From: Actinomyces timonensis DSM 23838
GTDB taxonomy: Bacteria > Actinomycetota > Actinomycetes > Actinomycetales > Actinomycetaceae
Assembly: GCF_000295095.1 (NCBI RefSeq)
Contig: NZ_JH806632.1
Location: 1,049,210 to 1,113,209, forward strand
Direction: 5' to 3'
DNA: 64,000 bases
The notes under the pieces were generated by a model. The model worked only from the letters and a program-made list of their open reading frames with translations, searched no databases and was not told where the DNA came from. Positions 37,220-46,357 of this stretch are shown here, piece by piece (the stretch's first letter is position 1; each line of letters begins with the position of its first letter). The position numbers and the translations under genes were made by a program.

Positions 37220-38725
37220 CTACTCCTCCTCCGTGCGACGCCGGAGCTCGTCCGACAGCGCCGCATCGATGATCCTCTCGAAGGCCTCGATCTCCCTCTT
37301 CTCCCGCGCACCGAGGAAGGAGCCCTCGAAGAAGCGCGAGTAGATCAGGTACACGAGGGTCTTGAGCAGCGGTGCGTCCTGCGGATCGGTGCTCGCCGAG
37401 AACAACCGCCGGTGGCGCTCGTTGAGCTTGAGGACTCGCTGCTCGATATCGACGTCGATGAGTCTGCCCTCCGGCATCCGGCTCCAACGGATCCTGATGG
37501 GATCGGCGCCGGCGAACTCCACGGAGTCGCCGATGACGTCGTAGACCTCCCGGCTGAGACCTCCCACGGGCTCGACCAGCTCCACCGGTCGCCTCTGCCG
37601 CCTGCGACCCGCCATGGCCGCATCCTGGGCGGCGTCGAGCAGGTCGTTGAAGGTACCGATCTCCTCGCCCACGGCGCCGTGAATCGCCCGGCGCATCTCC
37701 GGTTCGAGGACGACGCCGCTCTTCTCCGGGTTGATGCGCACCACGTCGAGCAGGGAGTCGTCCACGTCGATCGCGATGCGCAGGTTCTCGTAGTCCCTTC
37801 CGCCCTCGGTGACGTAGCTCCAGCCGCCGAGTTGCAGGAGGCGGTCCCTGCGGTAGATGTACAGGCCCTGCCCGCCCTTCGCCGATGACAACCGCTGCGA
37901 CGCCAGGACTCCGGGGGCGGTGAGGGCGGTGCCGGACAGGATGGTGGCGGTCATGTTGAAGGACGTCCGACCGACCTCGCTCACGAGCAGGTGCGAGCGG
38001 GTGGCGGCGGCCTGCCGGGCCAGCGGGTCGAGCGCCCGTACCCTGCGCGCGGAGCCGGCCCGTTCCGACTCGACGTCGTACTCGTCGATGGAGATCTCGA
38101 CCCCGCCGCGCTCGATGATCCGCTGGAACACGAGTCCGAGGTAGTCCCGGACGTACTCGACGAGCCCGCTGAGCCAGGAGCGCCGCTCCTCCCGGTCAGG
38201 GCTCGTCAGCGCGTTGTGGAATCCGAGCCAGTGGACGACCGTCCCACTCACGTGCGGGCCGGCGCCGGTGCGTGCGAGTGGGCCGTCGAGGACCCGTCCG
38301 ACCTGCGCGGCGTCGAGCGTCTGCACACGGGTCGGCTCGTCCCTGGTGATCCGGCGTCCGACGGGAAGGCCGCCGATCGCACGGGTGTAGACGTCGAGGG
38401 TGTCGGCCTGGCTGAGGGAGGCGGCCTTCAGTCCGAGCCCGTAGTGGCCCAGGTCCGTCTCGCCGTAGTCACGACGGCGGGAGAGGGCCATGGCTGCGTC
38501 AATGCCGGCCTCGTCCATGCCGTGGCCGTCGTCGATGACGAGCATGCCGGTGACGTAGTCGTCATCGGTGAGGATGCGGATGCGTACCTGTGAGGCGCCT
38601 GCGTCGATGGAGTTGTCGACGAGGTCGGCGAGCGCCGTGGGGAGCTCGTGATGGGCTCCCAGGGCGTCCGCGATGGACGGGTCGGGCGGAACGGTCCGGG
38701 AGGAGACCGCGGTGATGTCCTCCAT
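37220..38725 (-). CDS. MutL/MORC-type GHKL ATPase
   Basis: A 501-residue ATP-dependent clamp-like protein. The N-box is ALADLVDNSIDAGASQV near residue 30. The G1 box IDDGHGMDEAG and G2 box GHYGLGLKAASLSQ follow in the order of the GHKL fold. A second transducer-like domain covers about 200-350. No endonuclease motif typical of MutL C-termini is visible. The ATG at 38725 has GAGGGG upstream; a GTG at 38731 overlapping the previous stop is possible. In characterised relatives of restriction loci such ATPases pair with Z1 helicases, as here. Confidence 0.9.
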   Translation of the reverse strand: MEDITAVSSRTVPPDPSIADALGAHHELPTALADLVDNSIDAGASQVRIRILTDDDYVTGMLVIDDGHGMDEAGIDAAMALSRRRDYGETDLGHYGLGLKAASLSQADTLDVYTRAIGGLPVGRRITRDEPTRVQTLDAAQVGRVLDGPLARTGAGPHVSGTVVHWLGFHNALTSPDREERRSWLSGLVEYVRDYLGLVFQRIIERGGVEISIDEYDVESERAGSARRVRALDPLARQAAATRSHLLVSEVGRTSFNMTATILSGTALTAPGVLASQRLSSAKGGQGLYIYRRDRLLQLGGWSYVTEGGRDYENLRIAIDVDDSLLDVVRINPEKSGVVLEPEMRRAIHGAVGEEIGTFNDLLDAAQDAAMAGRRRQRRPVELVEPVGGLSREVYDVIGDSVEFAGADPIRIRWSRMPEGRLIDVDIEQRVLKLNERHRRLFSASTDPQDAPLLKTLVYLIYSRFFEGSFLGAREKREIEAFERIIDAALSDELRRRTEEE

Positions 38726-38727
38726 GG

Positions 38728-41700
38728 TCACCCCTCGGTGAATCGGCCCGGCTTGAGACCGAGTGTGCGGGCGTTCTCCGCGACCGTGCGCACGGTGTCG
38801 GCATCGAATCCGTTGTAACGGGTCGCGTCGATGGAGACCTCGATGTTGAGGCTGTCCGCGCCGCCGGCTTTCAGGTGGGCGATGACCTCATCGGCCAGCA
38901 GCGCGAGCTGGGCGGCGATGTCCTTCCCGGGGTCCAGCTCGGCCACTCCCTCGAATCTCGAGTTGGCGACGGGCTGCGGCTCGGGTGCCGGAGGGACGGC
39001 GCGCCCGTCGCGGGTGGAGTCGGATCGGGTCGCGGTGGCGTCGGGTGCGGCGCCCGTGTCATCGGCAGGTCCGGGCTCGCGCGACTCCGCAGACGCGGCA
39101 GTCCTCCGCTCCTCCTCCTCACGGCGGCGCTGCGCACGGGCGAGCGCGGGGGAGACGAGGAGGGTCGTGTCGGTGATCCTCGGCGCCTCGTCCTCCAGCG
39201 GGAGGCGCAGGTCGCGGAAGTCGCCCCGCTCGGTGTCGTAGTCGGCGGCGAGGGCGAAGCCGACGCTCTCCCAGCCGATGTCATCCATGACGGAGGCGAC
39301 GGCCTTCTCCAGCACCCTCCGGTCCCGGAGGCGCGGCATGTAGGGGTAACGGGTGAAGTAGGACCACAGCTCGCCGACGGTGATCCTGCCCCCGTTCCAT
39401 CGGGCACGAAGGTTCATGCCCCCGAGCTCAAGGGCCACGGCCGTCGGGGTGATGTCGGTCAGGACGATGTCCTGCTTGCCGAGCCTGAGGCCGGCGCGCA
39501 CGGCGATCCGCTGCTCGTCCCCCTCGATCTTGACCGGCTCGATCTTGAAGGGGCGGCCGCCGTTGTCCTGGACGGGGTGGAGCGCCCAGATCCACGCACC
39601 CGCCACGGAGCGCTCGGCGACGCTCTGGGTGTCCCGCCTCTTCTGGCGTGCCTGCTCGGCCTGGCTGGCCGTGAGGTCGTGGTCGCGGATCGACTCCTCC
39701 TTCGCCATCTCCGACCACGCCATGTGGATGCGCAGCGCCTGCTCGGCCTCGGCCCACCGTCCCTCGTCGGGGGCGACGGTGATGAGGGTGTTGACATGGT
39801 TGCGGGGCGCGGAGCCGCGATGGTGCAGGAGCTCCTCGGTGAACTCCCTGCCGGGCCCGGTCACCTGCGAACTCCGCCCGTTCCTGGCGGCGACCGTGCG
39901 GTCCGGGCCGAGGATGACCAGTGTCGTCTCCTGCTTGTCGGGGACGTCCCCGGTGGATGCCGGGGCGACGATGACATGGGCGAACTCGCGGGCGCTCGCC
40001 GCCATTCCCTTGAGCATGTCGACCGCCTCCCGGGCGACGTCGGCGGTGTCGAGGGAGGCGGCCCGGTCGACGACCATCCGGTTGATCGACGGCTGCCGGT
40101 CGTACCAGCTCCGGGTCCCCTGGTTGTAGACGTAGGTGGCTCGGTCGGTGAGCATCTGCAGGGAGGAGCCGAAGTTGCCCAGGGTGTCCCCGGGCATGGC
40201 CACGCCGAGGAAGAGGCGCTGACGGTCGATGCCCTTGTGGGCGGTGTCGAGGGTGGCGGCGGAGCCGAGGAACAGGGTGCGGGCGATGCGCCGGGTCAGT
40301 GCCCGTCGTCCGAACAGCTCTCGTTCCCGGTCGATGCGCAGGGGTGTGGCGTTCTCGCCGTCGATGTCGGTCTCGATGATGGTGCGCCAGGCGTCGTCGA
40401 GGTAGCCGGCGATCTCATCGCGGACGGCGTCGTCGTCGAAGGGGATGGAGCCCGGCATGATGAGGGGGGCGTCGTCGTCGGCCTGGACCAGGGAGTGGAC
40501 CACGGCGCTCATGAGGCGCAGGACGCCGCGGGTGCGCTGGAACCGTTCCAGGGAGGACCAGTCGCCGTAGAGCCGGTCGAACAGCTCGGGGTGGATGGGG
40601 TAGGCCTCGCGCAGCCGCCGCTCGTAGTCCGGCTGGAAGGTCTCGGAGGGCAGCTCGCCGCGCTGCCCCCGGTAGTAGTCGACGAATCGTTTGATGGTGG
40701 CGTCGCGCTTGCGGAGGGCCTCGGCGTCGAGGTCGGTGAACAGGCGCCGGCGGACGATCTCGAAGCTCTCCCCGGAGGTGGCGGGGCTCCAGTTGTGGGC
40801 CACGCGCCCGACGACGTGCTGGAGCCGCTGGAGGGCCTCGCGGCCGCCGTCGCCTCCGATCTCGAGCTCGGAGGCGCGGGTGACGGTGCCGTCCTGGCGG
40901 ATGTCGGAGGCGGGGATGGAGACGAGGAGGAGGGCCCCGGGGGTGCCCTGGACGGCGGCGGTGAGCTCCTGGGCGAAGGTGAACTGGGTGTCGAAGCTGC
41001 CGCCGGTCAGGCCGTCGCGCCGGTACAGGCCGCGGGCGTAGGCGACCCACTCGTCGATGAGGATGAGGGCGGGGGTGTGGCGGCTGATGAGGGTGCGCAG
41101 GGCGGCACCGGGGTTGGTGCCGGTGCGGTCGGCCTGCGCGATGAGCTCGTGGGCCTCGGCGCCGCCGAGCTGCCAGGCGAGCTCGCCCCACAGGGTGTGA
41201 ACGACCGTTCCGTCCGGTTTGGTGGTGGGCTGCCCGGGGGAGATCTCGTTGCCGACGATGGCGACGCGTCTGACGTCTTCGGGGATCGAAGTGTCGGCGA
41301 GCAGCTCCTGGACGTCCTGGGTGAGGTCCTTGAGCGGGGTCGGGCCGGCCAGGTGCCAGGCGGCGAGCATGGAGTGGGTCTTGCCGCCGCCGAAGGTGGT
41401 CTGGAGATTGACGACCGCCTGGGCGTTGGGGTCCCCGGACAGCCGCCGGGCGGTCATGGTCAGGAGGGTCTTGAGCCCCTCGGTGAGGTAGGTGCGCTTG
41501 AAGAAGCCGGCCGGGTCGCCGTACTCCTCACTGCTCTCCCCGTGGGCGACCTGGTGCAGGTCGGCGGCGTACTCGGCCTGGCCGTAGCTGCCGGAGACGA
41601 TGTCGGGGTGGGGGCGGACGACGTCCTTCCAGGGTGCGAGGCCGTTCTCCCCGAGGCCGGGCATGGCGACGGCGCTCGCCCGGGTGTCGCGCCTGGTGGC

Positions 41701-42141
41701 GGCGTCGAAGGTGGAGTGCAGCGCGTCCCGTTTCATGGCGCGGACCTGGTCGGCCTCGGCGGGGGCGTTGATGGCCCGCAGGAGGCGCTCGGCGGTGTCG
41801 AGGGCGCGGTAGGTGTCATCCGCACTGAAGGGGCTGCTGTGCGCCCATTTGTTACGGACCTCGCGCAGCTCTCCGGCGAGGTTCTGCTCGCCGCGGGAGA
41901 GGATCCCGCTGAAGAGGAATCCGAGGTTCCCGATGCGCTCGGTGATGATGCGCAGCTGGCTCTGGGGGTCGGAGGGTTCGTAGGTCCGGTCGGGTCTGCC
42001 GTCCTTCCAGGCGAGGAGGTCGGTCCAGGTGCTGCCGGCGGGCACCTTCGGGGCGACGGCGACGGCGATCCAGGGCTCCAGGGCTCCGGAGAGGATCTCG
42101 ATGGCCCGCCCGATGCGGTCCCGGTTGGAGGTGGCGGACAT
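38728..42141 (-). CDS. DUF499 ATPase with N-terminal HEPN-like domain
   Basis: A 1137-residue protein. Residues 1-120 resemble the HEPN domain of Swt1-type proteins and carry R96-N-K-W-A-H101, a full R-x4-H ribonuclease motif. The central DUF499 ATPase has Walker A TTFGGGKTHSML near 250 and Walker B ALILIDEWVAYARG near 360. A C-terminal charged, Pro-rich linker leads to a small final domain (DSLNIEVSIDATRYNGFDAD). Proteins of the DUF499 family accompany DUF1156 methyltransferases in anti-phage loci. The ATG at 42141 is one base after the methyltransferase stop. A role as an ATP-driven effector or switch is inference. Confidence 0.9.
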   Translation of the reverse strand: MSATSNRDRIGRAIEILSGALEPWIAVAVAPKVPAGSTWTDLLAWKDGRPDRTYEPSDPQSQLRIITERIGNLGFLFSGILSRGEQNLAGELREVRNKWAHSSPFSADDTYRALDTAERLLRAINAPAEADQVRAMKRDALHSTFDAATRRDTRASAVAMPGLGENGLAPWKDVVRPHPDIVSGSYGQAEYAADLHQVAHGESSEEYGDPAGFFKRTYLTEGLKTLLTMTARRLSGDPNAQAVVNLQTTFGGGKTHSMLAAWHLAGPTPLKDLTQDVQELLADTSIPEDVRRVAIVGNEISPGQPTTKPDGTVVHTLWGELAWQLGGAEAHELIAQADRTGTNPGAALRTLISRHTPALILIDEWVAYARGLYRRDGLTGGSFDTQFTFAQELTAAVQGTPGALLLVSIPASDIRQDGTVTRASELEIGGDGGREALQRLQHVVGRVAHNWSPATSGESFEIVRRRLFTDLDAEALRKRDATIKRFVDYYRGQRGELPSETFQPDYERRLREAYPIHPELFDRLYGDWSSLERFQRTRGVLRLMSAVVHSLVQADDDAPLIMPGSIPFDDDAVRDEIAGYLDDAWRTIIETDIDGENATPLRIDRERELFGRRALTRRIARTLFLGSAATLDTAHKGIDRQRLFLGVAMPGDTLGNFGSSLQMLTDRATYVYNQGTRSWYDRQPSINRMVVDRAASLDTADVAREAVDMLKGMAASAREFAHVIVAPASTGDVPDKQETTLVILGPDRTVAARNGRSSQVTGPGREFTEELLHHRGSAPRNHVNTLITVAPDEGRWAEAEQALRIHMAWSEMAKEESIRDHDLTASQAEQARQKRRDTQSVAERSVAGAWIWALHPVQDNGGRPFKIEPVKIEGDEQRIAVRAGLRLGKQDIVLTDITPTAVALELGGMNLRARWNGGRITVGELWSYFTRYPYMPRLRDRRVLEKAVASVMDDIGWESVGFALAADYDTERGDFRDLRLPLEDEAPRITDTTLLVSPALARAQRRREEEERRTAASAESREPGPADDTGAAPDATATRSDSTRDGRAVPPAPEPQPVANSRFEGVAELDPGKDIAAQLALLADEVIAHLKAGGADSLNIEVSIDATRYNGFDADTVRTVAENARTLGLKPGRFTEG

Positions 42142-42142
42142 G

Positions 42143-44968
42143 TCAGTGGTTCTCCAGGGTGTCGAGGTCGAGTGCGGTCTGGATGTCCGAGCCGGCGCTC
42201 TCCGCGGTCCGGGCCGCGGCGGCGATCTCCGGCCAGGAGCCGCCCAGGGCGTTGAAGAGGAGGCCGGCCTCGGTCCAGCCGTGCTTCTCGGCGAGGGAGT
42301 AGAGGCGGTAGGCGAGGGACTGGAGGATGTCGGCGCCCAGGCCGCGTTCGGCGGCGGCGGAGAGGATCCGCCCGGCCTCGTCGATGCCGCGCCGGTCGAG
42401 GGCCCGGGCGAGGTGGAGGACCACCTCCCAGTGGGAGATGCGGTCGTCGGCACGGGGGTCGTAGTCGTCGGGGAGGTCGGCGGGGGCGATGAGGCCGACG
42501 CGGCCGCCGCCGGAGGTGAGGACGCCGGAGCGCTTGAGGGCGTCGATGGAGGCGTTGCGGGCCGAGGCGAGGGTCTCGGCCTCCCCGTAGGTGCCCTCAG
42601 TGAAGCCGTGGGCGTCGAACCAGGTGAGGCACCAGCGGGTATCGGGGTCGAGGTCGCCCTCCTGCTCGCCGAGGACCTCGTCGAGCACGGCGTTGATCTG
42701 GGTGAGGGCCTCGGAGACGCTCATGTCGGTGCCGTCGGGGCTGATGACGCGGGAGTATCGGGAGAAGACGCTCATGCCGGGGCCGATGGCCGCCTGGGCG
42801 AGGTCGACGGGGGCGATGCCGCCGCTGCGCAGGGTCTCGACGGCCTCGGGGAGGGTGCGGCGCAGCTCGCGCATGAGGCTGCGGCGGTCGGTCATGGGGG
42901 CGTCCTCGGGCCGGGGCCGCAGCACGAGGACGATGGAGGAGGCCAGGGCGTTGGTCCCGGAGGCCACCATGCGGTTCCCCAGCTCGGAGCGCATGGGCCA
43001 GGTGGCGGTGATGCTCCAGCCGGAGCGGATCATTCCCTCGAGGATCGTGGACCAGCCCGTAGAGGTCCGTCCGTCGACACTGGTTTCCGACTGTTTGAAG
43101 GCGTAGTAGACCGTCATCGGGTAGTCCGGGTTCGCGCTCCGGCGGGCGTTGGCGAAGACGGCGCGAAAGCCGTCCTCGAAGAACCTTTTCGCCCCATCCT
43201 TTCCCCCGTGCCGGTACTGGTTCGCGACCAGCTCCTCGGCCTTGGGAACGAGCATGGTCGAGAACAGGGAGGGGTGAACATCCTTGAGGGAGCGGCGCAG
43301 CCACACGTAGAAGAAGTCAGACAGGTCCGAGTAGCCGATATTGTCATAATAAGGCGGATCAGTGGAAACCATGCAGTGACTCACTTCAACAACATCCGCG
43401 CCGAGTTGATCAACCTTCGCACAATATCTCGAAGGCAATTCGAGCAACACTCGAGCAATCCAGTCAACCTGCCCCAAGTAATTGCCAGTCGAACCGGACA
43501 ATGGATTCGATTCCACGAAATCCCAGGTCATAGGGATGGCTTGACGCGAAAATACATTACGGACACTCTCGCGCCCCGAATGCCACGAACAAATCGAACA
43601 GTTATAGTCAGTTAGCCTTGACACTCCGGCGGCAAGATACGTAGCCACTGCGGCCGCATAGGCCACAGCTTCAGCGCCCCCTGAGTCGAGACAATCACCC
43701 TCCCCCATTCCGGCGGAAAGAGCATCCAGCAGCACTTGCTTTCGCGCCTCTGCTACCAGATCTGAGAAAGTGGCCAATGCTGTCAACTGCCGCGAGGTGA
43801 AGGCATCACTCCAGGTCGGCATGCCATACATCGGAAGCCGATCAACATCATGATTACGTGTCGGCACCTCTTGACTGGGGACATCGGCGGGACGCGAAAC
43901 ACTCAGCGCCACATCAGTATGCGCCTCCGTCGGTTCGAGGTACTCCCTTCGTCGATCACCCTCTGCCGCAATCGCAATGAGTTGCTGTCCGAACCCCCGA
44001 GATGCTGCCTGTTGACGAATGTAGGCATTGTCAATCAAGGATCCACAGGCCAAGCACCTTCCCTTTCCTCCTGAGATCGTCCCATCTTCCTGCTTCGTCG
44101 GCGCCTGCTTGGGATCGTGGCCGATGGAGTACTCGACGTGGTCACCAACAACCGTCGGGACGATGTAGGCCTCCTTGCCCTTCTTCTTCCCCAGCCACCA
44201 CGACCGCACGAGCGGCGCCTCAATGCCGCAGGCCGGGTTGGGGCAGGTGACGGTCCGCGCCCAGATCCAGGCGATGACGGTCGCCTCCGATCCGTCGGGC
44301 AGCTGGGCCCGAGGGTAGAGGTGGCCGATGCGCCTCCAGGCCTCCTCACGCATCCACTCCCCGTAGCGGCGCACGTCCTCGGCCAGGCCGTGCGCGCCGG
44401 GCCAGCTGCGCGTGCCATCGTCGGCGCCGGGGAAGACCGGGGCACGGCCGGCGAAGAGCGGCGGGATCTCGATGAGGGCCTTGTTGATGAGAACGGCCAC
44501 AGGGTTGAGGTCGGAGGCGTGCGCCTCCAGGCCGAGCCGCTGTGCCTCCAGGGGGATGGAGCCGCCTCCGGCGAAGGGGTCGAGGACCGCGGGAGGCTCC
44601 TCCCCCGTCGAGCGGCGGATCTCCTCCCTGACCTCACGCATGAGGTGCTCATCACCGATGTTGTCCCAGTTCACCATGCGGGTGATGAGGGTGAACAGGC
44701 GGCGACGCTCCGCCTCCACCGCCCGCTCCGCAGCGGACTCCGGGGCGGCCTCGCCCGCGGCCCGGGCCGCCTCCAGGAAATCCTCGTAGCGCTCGGAGGG
44801 GTCGTCGACCAGCTGGGAGAAGAGCACGGCGCGGGCGGTCGCCAAGGGGCGTCTGGCCCACCACAGGTGCAGCGTGGAGGGGTGCCCCTTGCGGATGGAC
44901 TTCTCCCGAGCGGACTGCTGGTTGATGGCGTCGAGAGGCAGCGCCACCTCAATGAGCTTCCTGGGCAC
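42143..44968 (-). CDS. DUF1156 adenine/N4-cytosine DNA methyltransferase
   Basis: A 941-residue modification enzyme and first gene of the operon. MPRKLIEVALPLDAINQQSA and HPSTLHLWWARRPLATARA are the DUF1156 N-terminus. SAM motif I is VLDPFAGGGSIPLEAQRLGL near residue 130, and the catalytic motif is D537-P-P-Y. A Cys-rich segment (CPNPACG ... CLACGS) probably binds zinc. The start is GTG at 44968 with GGAAGGA seven bases upstream. The part encoded by about 43340-44090 is clearly lower in GC than the rest and may be an exchanged target-recognition region. Modification target is unknown. Confidence 0.93.
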   Translation of the reverse strand: MPRKLIEVALPLDAINQQSAREKSIRKGHPSTLHLWWARRPLATARAVLFSQLVDDPSERYEDFLEAARAAGEAAPESAAERAVEAERRRLFTLITRMVNWDNIGDEHLMREVREEIRRSTGEEPPAVLDPFAGGGSIPLEAQRLGLEAHASDLNPVAVLINKALIEIPPLFAGRAPVFPGADDGTRSWPGAHGLAEDVRRYGEWMREEAWRRIGHLYPRAQLPDGSEATVIAWIWARTVTCPNPACGIEAPLVRSWWLGKKKGKEAYIVPTVVGDHVEYSIGHDPKQAPTKQEDGTISGGKGRCLACGSLIDNAYIRQQAASRGFGQQLIAIAAEGDRRREYLEPTEAHTDVALSVSRPADVPSQEVPTRNHDVDRLPMYGMPTWSDAFTSRQLTALATFSDLVAEARKQVLLDALSAGMGEGDCLDSGGAEAVAYAAAVATYLAAGVSRLTDYNCSICSWHSGRESVRNVFSRQAIPMTWDFVESNPLSGSTGNYLGQVDWIARVLLELPSRYCAKVDQLGADVVEVSHCMVSTDPPYYDNIGYSDLSDFFYVWLRRSLKDVHPSLFSTMLVPKAEELVANQYRHGGKDGAKRFFEDGFRAVFANARRSANPDYPMTVYYAFKQSETSVDGRTSTGWSTILEGMIRSGWSITATWPMRSELGNRMVASGTNALASSIVLVLRPRPEDAPMTDRRSLMRELRRTLPEAVETLRSGGIAPVDLAQAAIGPGMSVFSRYSRVISPDGTDMSVSEALTQINAVLDEVLGEQEGDLDPDTRWCLTWFDAHGFTEGTYGEAETLASARNASIDALKRSGVLTSGGGRVGLIAPADLPDDYDPRADDRISHWEVVLHLARALDRRGIDEAGRILSAAAERGLGADILQSLAYRLYSLAEKHGWTEAGLLFNALGGSWPEIAAAARTAESAGSDIQTALDLDTLENH

Positions 44969-44986
44969 GGGAGTCCTTCCTGTCGA

Positions 44987-45031
44987 CGGAGAACGGGGGA
45001 ATTCTCCGCGGGTGCGAACGGGAACATCCTA
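44987..45031 (-). promoter_or_regulatory. Promoter and candidate operator of the defence operon
   Basis: A -10 element TAGGAT reads 45031-45026 on the minus strand, with a weak TGATTC 17 bases upstream. Between it and the ribosome binding site is CGGAGAA (44987-44993) and its inverse TTCTCCG (45002-45008), 8 bases apart. The position just downstream of the transcription start suits a repressor site. Confidence 0.5.
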
Positions 45032-45114
45032 CGACCGCCCGCCGACACGAATCACACCCTTGAACCGACGGTGAGCCTCGATTCGGTGTCGTACCGGCCG
45101 GCTACCCTGATTCC

Positions 45115-46209
45115 ATGACTGCCCGCCCCATCCGCGTCCTCGACCTCTTCGCCGGGGCGGGAGGTCTCACTGCGGGCTTCCATGCGGCGTCGTCCCGCTT
45201 CCGCAGCATCGCCGCCGTCGAGATGGACCCTGAGGCCGCCGCCTCCTACCGGGCGACCTTCCCCAAGACCGATGTCTACGCGGGCGCCATCCAGGACTGG
45301 CTCGCCGAGGGGACGATCCCCGCAGGCGTCGACGTCGTCGTCGGAGGCCCGCCGTGCCAGGGGTTCAGCACGCTCGGCAAGCGGGACGCGGAAGACGCCC
45401 GCAACCGGCTCTGGGAGCAGTACGCCCAAGTCATTCAGAGGGCCAGACCCAAGTACTTCGTCGTGGAGAACGTGCCCGCCTTCGGGAAGTCGCCCCAGTA
45501 CCGCGACTTCCTGGCCGCCACCGCGCCCGGGGAGTTCCTCGAGGACTACTCCTTCGACTTCCGCGTCCTCAACGCCGCCGACTACGGCGCCCCGCAGGCG
45601 CGCCGGCGCGCCGTCCTCATCGGGCACCGCAACGACATGGCCGCCCCCGGGTTCCCGGAGCCCACGCACTCCCCGGACGGGGGAGGCGACCTGCCCCCGC
45701 ACCGGACGGTGCGGCAGACGCTTCTGGGCGTGCCCGCGCAGCCCGACATGGACGAGCGCTTCGACCAGCTCCGCACCCGAGTCGGCTCACGGCGGGTGCC
45801 CGGCGCCTTCTCCCCCCGGGAGCTGCACGTCTCCCGGGGCTACAGCCCCAAATCACGCGAGCGCTTTGCCGCGATCCCCGAGGGCGGGAATCGGGCGGAT
45901 CTTCCGGACGACTTGAAGGCGCCCTGCTGGCTCCGGCACACCTCCGGTTCCATGGACGTCATGGGACGCCTGCACTGGGACCGCCCCTCCGTGACGATCC
46001 GGACCGAGTTCTTCAAGCCGGAGAAGGGCCGCTACCTCCACCCCGTGGAGAACCGCGCCATCACCCACTACGAGGCGGCGCTCCTGCAGGGATTCCCCGA
46101 CACGCACCGCTTCATCGGCTCCCGCACCTCCATCGCCCGGCAGATCGGCAACGCCGTCCCCATCCCATTGGGCGCCGCCATCGCACGGCAAGTCCTCGCG
46201 CAATTCTGA
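45115..46209 (+). CDS. dcm: DNA (cytosine-5) methyltransferase
   Basis: Methylates cytosine C5 in a specific DNA sequence. The 364-residue enzyme shows motif I DLFAGAGGLTAGF, catalytic motif IV GGPPCQGFSTLG, motif VI ENVPAFG, motif VIII QARRRAVLIG, motif IX RPSVTIRTEFF and motif X GNAVPIPLG. The target-recognition region between VIII and IX is about 100 residues, so the enzyme is compact. The ATG follows TACCCT (45103-45108) by six bases, a leaderless start. It is divergent from the six-gene operon. A Vsr gene at the far end of that operon should repair its deamination products. Confidence 0.95.
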   Translation: MTARPIRVLDLFAGAGGLTAGFHAASSRFRSIAAVEMDPEAAASYRATFPKTDVYAGAIQDWLAEGTIPAGVDVVVGGPPCQGFSTLGKRDAEDARNRLWEQYAQVIQRARPKYFVVENVPAFGKSPQYRDFLAATAPGEFLEDYSFDFRVLNAADYGAPQARRRAVLIGHRNDMAAPGFPEPTHSPDGGGDLPPHRTVRQTLLGVPAQPDMDERFDQLRTRVGSRRVPGAFSPRELHVSRGYSPKSRERFAAIPEGGNRADLPDDLKAPCWLRHTSGSMDVMGRLHWDRPSVTIRTEFFKPEKGRYLHPVENRAITHYEAALLQGFPDTHRFIGSRTSIARQIGNAVPIPLGAAIARQVLAQF

Positions 46210-46357
46210 GGACGATCCCGAGCACCGGCTCCGTCGATACATCTCAGGATTCCCAATACGTTCAACCCGGCCACCCCGCTCACCACCGGATTTCTTTCGG
46301 CATTTTCTCCAGCATTCTCAGCAGGAGACCCTAAGCAAGCCTTCAACCATTCCGGTT

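Noticed and set aside
38875-42255. 1126-codon open frame on the plus strand
   Set aside because: Antisense to the DUF499 ATPase with Gly/Val/Asp-rich meaningless sequence.
46331-46350. Iron-dependent repressor box before the siderophore-interacting protein gene
   Set aside because: Only about nine of fourteen core positions match a DtxR-type box and symmetry is poor.
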